Shown one piece after another: positions 44,207 to 51,541 of a stretch of 64,000 nt of DNA; the first letter of the stretch is position 1, and every line of letters starts with the position of its first letter. The position numbers were made by a program, and so were the translations under genes. The notes beneath the pieces were generated by a model. That model had not been told where the DNA came from. It searched no databases and saw only the letters and a list, made by a program, of their open reading frames with translations. This DNA is from Akkermansiaceae bacterium UBA7890 (GTDB lineage Bacteria > Verrucomicrobiota > Verrucomicrobiia > Verrucomicrobiales > Akkermansiaceae): NCBI GenBank assembly GCA_002501065.1, contig DLRK01000199.1, forward strand, positions 4,959 to 68,958, written 5' to 3'.

Positions 44207-45133
44207 ATGCGCCCGCAATCCAAGATCTCCTCCTCCTGGTGGGATTACACCACCCTGGATCCCGCCATCATCCAGGATGCGGCCAGACTCACCGGGAAGG
44301 ATCTCGAAGAACTCTCCCGTCCCGGATTCCGGGTCGTGATGTATGACACCCTTGAGGACTTCTACCTCGCCGAGGCCCTCGAGTACATCGACGCCTGGAG
44401 ACAGGCTACCGCCGACAACCCGGTCGGCATCTGTGGACCGATTGGGCCGACTGAACAGCTCCCTCTTGTCGCACGCCTCGTCAACGAACTCGGCATCAAC
44501 GTCTCCTGCGGCCATTTCTGGGGAATGGACGAATGGGTCGGCCATGACGGAAAGGAAGTCCCCCTCGATCATCCGCTCTCCTTTGAAAAGGCCGACCGCA
44601 AACTGTGTTTCAACCGCATCGAGGCGGGGTTCCCGGAGGAAAACCTCCACTTCCCCGCCGCCGACACGCAGCCCTACATCGATTCCTGGAACTCCGGTGT
44701 GCGTTGCGCCGTCATGCAGGGGGGACAGGGTGATATCAAGCACTGGGCCTTCAACGATCCTCTCCGCCGCGAGGGCCGCTACCTCGATGAACCGCCTTCC
44801 CCCGCGGAATACCGCAAACTCGGCACCCGGATGGTCGAGCTCCATCCCATCACCCTCGCCCAGAATGCCCGCACCTCGGGTGGGGGCAACATCACCATGG
44901 TCCCCAGCCAGGCGGTCACGGTGGGACCGGTCGAAACCTGGCAGGCCGGAAAGGTTTCCATCTGGCAGGCCGGGACGCACGACAATCCCCTTGGCCAGCG
45001 ACTCACCGCGCTCATGATCTCCAAGGGCCTCGCCGACTCCGCGGTCCCCATGTCCCTCCTCGCCGACCACTCCAACGTGCAGTTCAACTACTTCCGGGGT
45101 GGCCTCGGTTCCTGCGCGGTAGAGATGCACTGA
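44207..45133 (+). CDS. NagB-like glucosamine-6-phosphate deaminase/isomerase family protein, divergent
   Basis: 308 residues. NagB/6-phosphogluconolactonase fold: FWGMDEWVG (D108, E109) matches the NagB NLDEYVGL motif with the catalytic Asp; AVMQGGQGDIKHWAFNDP occupies the site of GLGTDGHIAFNEP, keeping G-x-x-G-D/x-x-x-A-F-N but inserting or changing the His region. TMVPSQAVTVG matches the A(I/V)T(M/V)G loop seen in NagB. It would be expected to act on amino sugar 6-phosphates, but the altered loop suggests another substrate. In Bacteroidota some NagB-like proteins are fused to a PIG-L domain; here the two are separate neighbours. Confidence 0.85.
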   Translation: MRPQSKISSSWWDYTTLDPAIIQDAARLTGKDLEELSRPGFRVVMYDTLEDFYLAEALEYIDAWRQATADNPVGICGPIGPTEQLPLVARLVNELGINVSCGHFWGMDEWVGHDGKEVPLDHPLSFEKADRKLCFNRIEAGFPEENLHFPAADTQPYIDSWNSGVRCAVMQGGQGDIKHWAFNDPLRREGRYLDEPPSPAEYRKLGTRMVELHPITLAQNARTSGGGNITMVPSQAVTVGPVETWQAGKVSIWQAGTHDNPLGQRLTALMISKGLADSAVPMSLLADHSNVQFNYFRGGLGSCAVEMH

Positions 45134-45199
45134 TCCTGGGCCTCACCTCCTACCGCTGGCAATAACAGGATTTGCAGCACCCCTGATCCAAAAGGACCA

Positions 45200-46312
45200 T
45201 CAATCCAGGATATCCTCCGTCGGCTCCTTCTTGGCCGGTGGGTTTTTCCCGGGATCGGGCTTTGGTGGAGGCGGCTTCGGTGGAGCGGGCTTCCAATCCG
45301 GATCCGGGGTAGCCCTGATCTTGCGCTCGTGCAGGTAGAAGCTCTGCCGCACGACATCATCGGAAAACTTCCAGCCCACCGGGATCTGCCTCTTTTCGGC
45401 CATCCGGCGCATCGCGATATACGGCTCGAAGGAATCCCTCGTGACGAGAAACCGGAGGTAGTTCCGGGCCTCACCCGCGTCGTTCATCACGTCGATCCCC
45501 ACCGCACGCGGCTTGGCCAGGTCCTCCACGGTCTCCCCCTTTCCATCCCGTGGATAACAATCGAGCTGGATGTTCCCGTTCGGGTGCAGCTTGAACTCAA
45601 ACCGGTAAAGCGGATTGCTCTCCTTCAACGATTCCAGCACCGGCATGATCTTCTTCCGGTCATAACGGTTCTTGTACTTGGGGTCCCTGGAGAGCAGGTC
45701 CTTCCGGGGCCGGATCTTGGCGGCAATGACATCGAGAATGGCCGCCCGGTCAAAATGCAACAAACGGCCACCCCGGACAATCAGGAGCACCTCCCGGGCC
45801 TCCTTTTCCGGAACGCGCGGATTGGGGAGACGAACGAGCCGGGGCTTTCGACTCTTGAGGTCGTCCTCCTTCTCCTCGATCTCGCTTCGGATCTGCGCCA
45901 TCTGACCTCTCTCCGCTTCCCATTGCTGTTTCAGCTGTTCGATTTTCTGCTCGATTATGGCCACCTCGAGATCGAGCTTCTTGAACCGGGCTTCGGTCTC
46001 CTTGAGCTCCTTGCGCTCCGCCACCAGGACCTGCAATTCCTCCCTGGCCTTCTCCACTTCCTCCGGCTTCACCTCGGCAGGATCCCTCAATTCGGCCAGT
46101 CGCTCCTGCACCTTTTCGTCCTTCTCACGCAGTTCCATCATCATGGGGACGGTCACCTCCGGCAGATTGGCCCGGATGCGCTTGGCCGCGCTCGAGACAT
46201 TCACCTGGGTCACAATCAGGACCACGATGAGGACTCCTACCACGTTGGTCATGGTGTCCAGCAGGGAGTCGAGACTCCCCATCGCTCCACGGTTCTGTTT
46301 TTTCCGTGCCAT
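45200..46312 (-). CDS. ExbD/TolR-like membrane protein with coiled coil, Asp-bearing transmembrane helix
   Basis: 370 residues. The N-terminus SLLDTMTNVVGVLIVVLIVTQV (about 17-38) is one membrane helix in which the Asp of LLDTMTN corresponds to the proton-carrying Asp of ExbD, TolR and MotB (P-L-I-D-V-M pattern). A long charged coiled coil follows (about 60-150), then a soluble domain (about 165-335), and a Pro/Lys-rich tail (KPAPPKPPPPKPDPGK). The ATG at 46312 follows the stop of the upstream partner by only four bases, indicating translational coupling. Likely periplasmic head domain and one partner of a TolQR/ExbBD-like complex with the two genes upstream. Function of the complex unknown. 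Confidence 0.75.
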   Translation of the reverse strand: MARKKQNRGAMGSLDSLLDTMTNVVGVLIVVLIVTQVNVSSAAKRIRANLPEVTVPMMMELREKDEKVQERLAELRDPAEVKPEEVEKAREELQVLVAERKELKETEARFKKLDLEVAIIEQKIEQLKQQWEAERGQMAQIRSEIEEKEDDLKSRKPRLVRLPNPRVPEKEAREVLLIVRGGRLLHFDRAAILDVIAAKIRPRKDLLSRDPKYKNRYDRKKIMPVLESLKESNPLYRFEFKLHPNGNIQLDCYPRDGKGETVEDLAKPRAVGIDVMNDAGEARNYLRFLVTRDSFEPYIAMRRMAEKRQIPVGWKFSDDVVRQSFYLHERKIRATPDPDWKPAPPKPPPPKPDPGKNPPAKKEPTEDILD

Positions 46313-46316
46313 GTCC

Positions 46317-47117
46317 TTAGCGCCGCTTGTTGAAAAACGCCTTCAAGTCGAGGTCCCCCCCCCCAAGAAGGGGCACCTTGCTTGTGACTGCTCCCTTCCC
46401 GCGTGCGAAATTACGGGCCACCTCAAAAATCTTGCGAGCATCATCCCGTACCAGGAATACGACGATGCCGTTCTTCTTGGCCGCAACGAACTCCACGGCC
46501 TGCTTGAACTTCGGATTGGATCCAATGGCGGCACGCGGGACCTGGACACGCTGGGAGGGGCTGTGGATGACCAATCCCTCCTTCCGGACCTCCACAAACA
46601 CGGGGGTGACCCGGCGGAAATAGTCGGAGGTGGACAGAATCCTGAGTGGCAACCCCTTGCTCTCCTGCTTGGCCAGCTCGCCCAGTCTCTTCCTGCCATT
46701 TATGAGTCCTGCCTCAACCTTCTTCCTCTCATCCTCAATTCGGTCACGCTCCTCCCTGGCCTCCTCCATCAGACGGTCGAGCGGCGGCAGCTTGCTTGCA
46801 TCCGTCTTCAAATCCTCCAGCTCGATCTGCATCTCATCGATCTGAGACTGAATTTCCGCAAGCTCGACAACTGTCGCGTTCGTCCGGCGCAGTTCCTCCT
46901 CCTTCCTCGCGATTTCCGCTTCCCGGTCCGCAATCTCAGTCTGAAGTGCCACGTAGTCCTCCGCCCGGGCCACCGACTCATCCTTCCGGCCCTGCAGAAT
47001 CTCCGAGGCGCTGAGGGCCACGATGAGGATCGTCAGGGCCCCGATCAGGCACGCGAGAATACTCAGAAACGGAAAAAGCGATATTTCCGGTCCCGCAGAT
47101 GCTCGCTCCCTGGCCAT
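46317..47117 (-). CDS. ExbD/TolR-like membrane protein, second partner, lacking the transmembrane Asp
   Basis: 266 residues. An N-terminal helix (SLFPFLSILACLIGALTILIVALSAS, about 13-36) lines up with the helix of the next gene in the operon, but Ser replaces the Asp of the ExbD motif. A coiled coil (about 50-110) and a soluble domain (RILSTSDYFRRVTPVFVEVRKEGL, VVFLVRDDARKIFEVAR) follow. It lies 54 bases after the ExbB-like gene and four bases before the next. Together these encode one channel protein and two different single-helix partners, which suggests a heteromeric complex. Confidence 0.75.
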   Translation of the reverse strand: MARERASAGPEISLFPFLSILACLIGALTILIVALSASEILQGRKDESVARAEDYVALQTEIADREAEIARKEEELRRTNATVVELAEIQSQIDEMQIELEDLKTDASKLPPLDRLMEEAREERDRIEDERKKVEAGLINGRKRLGELAKQESKGLPLRILSTSDYFRRVTPVFVEVRKEGLVIHSPSQRVQVPRAAIGSNPKFKQAVEFVAAKKNGIVVFLVRDDARKIFEVARNFARGKGAVTSKVPLLGGGDLDLKAFFNKRR

Positions 47118-47171
47118 CGTCTCAATCTAAGTTCAACTGGCTCGTGTCCTCAAGCTCTCCACCCGGACCAG

Positions 47172-48494
47172 CTAGAACCACTTCCGTTTCTTCTCGATCT
47201 TCACCTGTTTTCCATCCAGTTCCCGCAACACCTTGTTCAACTCCTTCATGCCGTCCGCAAGGACCTGGAATGATGCCTTCACCCGCGCCGAGGTTGCTTC
47301 CAGGGTGTGCTGCGACTCGGCCTCCAGGTTCCTTGCCATGGCCCCGACCTTCTCCTCGATGACGGCTCTCTGGGCCTCGATGGCAGCGGTGGTCCGCTCA
47401 ACCAGTTCCAGTTGCCGGGCCTGGCCATCCGCCATCCCTTCTCCCACTTCTCTCAACTGGCGGAGGAAATCCTGCTGGCTCTCCGCGAGAACCGGGGCGA
47501 GGGCATTGGCCAGCGCACGGGTATTGTCGGCCACATCCGAAATCCCGCCCGCATCGCTGAGACGCTTGAGGAGGTTCTCCAGGCAATAGCCGTCTACCGC
47601 CGCGAGAAGGTCCTCTTCCGCCTTCTGCATCCCGCTCGCCGGGAAGCTCAGGAGAATGCTCATGCAGAGGGCCACCAGGGTGGTATCGAAGGCCACTCCC
47701 AGACCCACCGTGACATCGGTCAGCTGGTCCATGAGCGTCGACATTTCCTGCGTCCCCGACATTCCCCCGGCCAATCCGGCAATGGCGGTCGAAATCCCCA
47801 GCACCGTGCCAATGAATCCCATGATCGGTATGGCCCAGAGAAAGACCTTCACCAGGGTGTAACTTCCGCTGATCTTCCCGGCGTCGATCTCGGACTGCAT
47901 CTCCATCATGCTGGCCACCTCGGGGTTGCTTTCACGGGCCTTGAAATGTTCAAGCCCCCGCCGGATGCGCCTCAGCATGTAGCTGTCCGCCAGTTTGGCC
48001 GGAAGGGTCAACTGGTATTGCAGGAAGCCATCCACGTTCGCCGGCGTGATGGAATCCGAAATGCTGAAGGGCAGAACGTCCACGATGAGTGCGCGCCGCT
48101 CCACCTGCAGACGGCGGTACTTGAGTATAAGGATACCTACCGCCCAGCCAAGGAAGAGCACCAGCACGTAGGGCACCCAGCCACGATCGAGAAAGAGAGC
48201 CCCGAAGTAGACCTCCTTGAAGGGCAGCATCAACCCAAGGAATCCAAAACTGATTGCCACTCCGATTCCGAAGCCGATCCACAGTTCACGCGTATCGGCA
48301 CTTCCCCAGTCCCGGCCACCTGATCCGCTCGGTGTCCCGGGCACCTCGTCCTGCGAAACCACTCCCTGCGTCGGGGGAGGGCCAAGTGCCGGGACGGTGC
48401 AATTCATTCCGCAGAACGGACACTTGACCTGCGACTCTGACGCCTGCTGCTGGGCCAGGAGAGCTTGGTTACAGGAAGGACAGGAAAACCTCAC
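47172..48494 (-). CDS. MotA/TolQ/ExbB-family proton channel protein with N-terminal zinc ribbon and C-terminal coiled coil
   Basis: 440 residues from the GTG at 48494 (an upstream ATG at 48539 adds 15 residues without homology look). Residues 1-40 hold a zinc ribbon (CPSC...CPFCG). Membrane helices near 95-150 and two in IPIMGFIGTVLGISTAIAGLAGG and VTVGLGVAFDTTLVALCMSILLSFP match the MotA/TolQ/ExbB core. After about residue 330 a long coiled coil runs to the end (QLELVERTTAAIEAQRAVIEEK). It heads a three-gene unit with two ExbD-like genes. A zinc ribbon on such a channel is unusual. Zorya ZorA also has a coiled-coil tail, but no Zorya partner genes are here. Confidence 0.85.
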   Translation of the reverse strand: MRFSCPSCNQALLAQQQASESQVKCPFCGMNCTVPALGPPPTQGVVSQDEVPGTPSGSGGRDWGSADTRELWIGFGIGVAISFGFLGLMLPFKEVYFGALFLDRGWVPYVLVLFLGWAVGILILKYRRLQVERRALIVDVLPFSISDSITPANVDGFLQYQLTLPAKLADSYMLRRIRRGLEHFKARESNPEVASMMEMQSEIDAGKISGSYTLVKVFLWAIPIMGFIGTVLGISTAIAGLAGGMSGTQEMSTLMDQLTDVTVGLGVAFDTTLVALCMSILLSFPASGMQKAEEDLLAAVDGYCLENLLKRLSDAGGISDVADNTRALANALAPVLAESQQDFLRQLREVGEGMADGQARQLELVERTTAAIEAQRAVIEEKVGAMARNLEAESQHTLEATSARVKASFQVLADGMKELNKVLRELDGKQVKIEKKRKWF

Positions 48495-48693
48495 ACCCCG
48501 ATTCCAACCCAAGTTGCACCAGAGTGCAACCCACCGCATCGTGCCCGTGGAATCGCTGACAGATCAGGATCTCCTTAAGACGTCGTCCCCGGGTCATCTG
48601 CCTCATTTATCGCTTCCTCTCGGCGAACAATTCACCTTCCATGTGCCCAAGGGAGCAGAGTCACTCCCGCGTATTCCGAACAATACGACAACC

Positions 48694-50112
48694 ATGAATC
48701 GCCTCCTTACTCTTACCATCGGAACCCTTGCCTTCTGGGCGGCGCCCGCCCTCGCCCGGGATTCCTTCGATTCCGCGCCCAACATCATCATCATCATGAC
48801 CGATGATCAGGGTTACGCCGATACCGGAAAGTTCGGCGCTACCGGCTTCAAGACTCCCCACCTCGACCGGATGGCCGACGAGGGCCTGCGCTTCACCAAC
48901 TGGTATGCCCCCCAGGCAGTGTGCGGCGCCTCCCGGGCCGGTCTGCTCACCGGTTGCTATCCCAATCGCATCAACATGCTGGGAGCACCCGGTCCGAAAT
49001 CGCGGACCGGAATTGCCGACGATGAAATACTCATCTCCGAAATGCTGAAGGAGCGCGGTTACGCCACCGCTCTCTTTGGCAAGTGGCACCTCGGCCACCA
49101 TGAGAAATTCCTGCCCCTCCAGCACGGCTTCGATGAGTACTTCGGACTTCCCTACTCCAACGACATGTGGCCCCACCACCCGGGTGTGCGCCACCTCCCC
49201 ATGGAGAAACGCCTCCAACGCTGGCCACACCTCCCCATGATCGAGGGCAACAGGATCATCAACAAGGAGGTCACTCCGGCGAATCAGGTCGATCTCACAA
49301 CCTCCTATACCGACAAGGCTGTCGACTTCATCTCGCGCAATCGGACAAAACCCTTCTTCCTCTATGTCGCACACTCCATGCCTCACGTGCCTCTCTTTGT
49401 TTCCGACAAGTTCAAGGGCAAATCGAAGCAGGGGCTCTACGGCGATGTCATCATGGAGATCGACTGGTCGGTGGGGCAGATTCTCTCTGCCCTCAACAAG
49501 CACGGGATCGACAGGAACACCCTCGTCCTCTTCACCAGCGACAACGGCCCCTGGCTCAGCTACGGCAACCACGCCGGCAGCGCGAAACCGCTCCGCGAAG
49601 GAAAGGGCACGACCTGGGAGGGCGGCCAGCGTGTCCCCTGCATCGTCCGTTGGCCTCACCGAATCAAGGCTGGCGGCGTATGCCACACTCCGGCCATGCA
49701 TATCGATGTCTTCCCCACCATCAAAGCTCTCGTGAAAGGAAAGGGGCCCGCGCACACGGTCGACGGCAGGGACATCAGCGCCCTCTTGACCGATCCCACC
49801 ACGGCCAGGAGTCCACATGAAGCCTACTTCTTCTACCGGGGAGACCAGCTTGAAGCCGTGCGCTCCGGGAAGTGGTCCCTGCACCTTTCCCACGCCTACC
49901 GGAGCCTGAAAGCTGAGCCAGGCCGCGATGGCATCCCGGAACCCTACCTCCAGAAGCGCACCCAGCTTGCCCTCTTCGACCTGAATGAGGATATCGGCCA
50001 GAAGAAGAACCTCGCCACCGCCCACCCTGCAGTGACCACCCGGTTACAGGCTCTCGCCAAGAAGTTCGACGCCGATCTCAAGGCTACCAAACGCTCCAAG
50101 GGATCGCTTTGA
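48694..50112 (+). CDS. Sulfatase, formylglycine-dependent, CGASR-type site
   Basis: 472 residues from the ATG at 48694, opening a Sec signal (about 1-21). MTDDQGYADTG contains the metal-binding Asp pair (D37, D38). The formylglycine site is CGASR (C77), the C-x-A-x-R version of the motif. GKWHLGHHEKFLPLQHGFDEYFG and FTSDNGPW are further sulfatase landmarks. Likely removes sulfate from polysaccharide in the periplasm. Convergent with the next sulfatase gene, 23 bases apart. No maturase nearby. Confidence 0.94.
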   Translation: MNRLLTLTIGTLAFWAAPALARDSFDSAPNIIIIMTDDQGYADTGKFGATGFKTPHLDRMADEGLRFTNWYAPQAVCGASRAGLLTGCYPNRINMLGAPGPKSRTGIADDEILISEMLKERGYATALFGKWHLGHHEKFLPLQHGFDEYFGLPYSNDMWPHHPGVRHLPMEKRLQRWPHLPMIEGNRIINKEVTPANQVDLTTSYTDKAVDFISRNRTKPFFLYVAHSMPHVPLFVSDKFKGKSKQGLYGDVIMEIDWSVGQILSALNKHGIDRNTLVLFTSDNGPWLSYGNHAGSAKPLREGKGTTWEGGQRVPCIVRWPHRIKAGGVCHTPAMHIDVFPTIKALVKGKGPAHTVDGRDISALLTDPTTARSPHEAYFFYRGDQLEAVRSGKWSLHLSHAYRSLKAEPGRDGIPEPYLQKRTQLALFDLNEDIGQKKNLATAHPAVTTRLQALAKKFDADLKATKRSKGSL

Positions 50113-50135
50113 GCTGCCTCCCTCTCCTCCGCAAT

Positions 50136-51437
50136 TCACTGCTTCTTCTTGCCCTTACCCTTCTCCTTGCCGAGGTGAGCTGGTCGCTTATCCTTGTAGT
50201 GATCGAGCCCCGCCTGCAGGAGAGCGCGTAACCGGCGCTCCTCTTCGCTCAGGGGCGACTGCAGGGGAGACTTCTCCAGCACGTCCTTTTCCACATCAAA
50301 GAACCGGCCATCCCCATACAGCTTGTAGCGCTGGTCTCGCACGAACTGTTTGGCCTGCTTGTTGCTCCCGCTCCGCGAATACCAGATGTGGATCCAATCG
50401 CGGTGCTTCTTCTTTCCGCCCTTCAGGGTCGCCAGGAGGCTCCTGCCATCAATTCCCCCTGGAACGGACGCACCACTCATCTCGCAGAAGGTGGGCAGGA
50501 AGTCGCTGAGATCGAGAATCTCCCTGGACACCACCCCGCCCGGGATCGTCCCCGGCCAACTGACGAGACAGGGAACACGATTCCCGCCGTCGTGCATGGC
50601 CCCCTTCGCTCCGGCCACCTTGCGTCCGGCCATGCGGGAAATCACCGGCTTGTCGGTTCCATTGTCGCCCACAAAAACCACAAGGGTGTTCTCCCGCACG
50701 CCCTCGTCCTCAAGTCTCCTGAGAATCTTGCCAACGATCTTGTCCATGTAGCTCACCATGTCCCCGAAGTACCTGGCATTCCCCTTGTAGGTGGGAGATC
50801 CCTTGCTCTTGGGATCCCAGTCCCTGGAGTCCGGGGTGGGCTCAAAGGGGCAATGGGTCAGGATCATGGGATAATAGACCAGGAAGGGCTTGTCCTTGTT
50901 CCTGCCGATGAACTCACAGGCGTAGTCACTCACCACATCGGGTCCATAGCCGCCCTTGTCATAGTCCACCTGCTTGCCATTGACTTCCAGGCCCGGGTTG
51001 GCAAAGCGACTGGGGCGACGGTTGAGCTGCCAGAGACAGTACTCATCGAAACCAAAGTTGTTCGGACCCTCCACCCCCCCCAGCAACTGCCACTTTCCCA
51101 CCACACAGGTGGCATAACCCTCCTTCTTGAGCAGCTGCGCAAAGGTGGTGGCCTTGGGGTCGAGGAGGCCGAACTTGATATAGTTGCGTATGTTGGAGAT
51201 CCCGGTCATGAGCTTCACCCGGGAGGGCGTGCAGAGGGGCTGCGAGTAGCAATGCTCAAAGCGCATGCCCTCCTTCGCCATGGAATCGAGGACCGGCGTC
51301 TGGTAGGAGGTGCCCCCATTGGCACCCACGCACTCGTAACCAAGATCGTCCGCCATGATCAGGACGATGTTGGGCCTGGCCGCGAAGGCGGGTGCGAGCA
51401 GGCCGGGCAGGAGGGCGAGAAAGACGAATCGCATCAT
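50136..51437 (-). CDS. Sulfatase, formylglycine-dependent, CTPSR-type site
   Basis: 433 residues from the ATG at 51437 (the next codon is also ATG, at 51434). Sec signal about 1-20. IMADDLGYECVG carries the Asp pair (D30, D31), CTPSR the formylglycine Cys (C69), VVGKWQLLGG replaces the usual GKWHLG with Gln for His, and VFVGDNGTDKP is the second Asp/Asn motif. The Gln substitution next to the catalytic Lys is worth noting. The tail is Lys-rich (KEKGKGKKKQ). Probably a periplasmic polysaccharide sulfatase. It lies 104 bases downstream of the esterase gene on the same strand. Confidence 0.92.
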   Translation of the reverse strand: MMRFVFLALLPGLLAPAFAARPNIVLIMADDLGYECVGANGGTSYQTPVLDSMAKEGMRFEHCYSQPLCTPSRVKLMTGISNIRNYIKFGLLDPKATTFAQLLKKEGYATCVVGKWQLLGGVEGPNNFGFDEYCLWQLNRRPSRFANPGLEVNGKQVDYDKGGYGPDVVSDYACEFIGRNKDKPFLVYYPMILTHCPFEPTPDSRDWDPKSKGSPTYKGNARYFGDMVSYMDKIVGKILRRLEDEGVRENTLVVFVGDNGTDKPVISRMAGRKVAGAKGAMHDGGNRVPCLVSWPGTIPGGVVSREILDLSDFLPTFCEMSGASVPGGIDGRSLLATLKGGKKKHRDWIHIWYSRSGSNKQAKQFVRDQRYKLYGDGRFFDVEKDVLEKSPLQSPLSEEERRLRALLQAGLDHYKDKRPAHLGKEKGKGKKKQ

Positions 51438-51541
51438 GCCGGGAAGGTGACAGATCGAACGTCCGGCGCAAGCCTTGCAGAATCTCCTCCAGGACGGAAA
51501 ACATCCGTGGTTCAGGCACCCGGTCACGAATGATGAAGGGG

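Noticed and set aside
45200..48494. Zorya-type phage defence
   Set aside because: A coiled-coil channel protein and a single-helix partner are similar in outline, but no ZorC, ZorD or ZorE gene is present, the second partner is of ExbD type, and a zinc ribbon is not part of Zorya.
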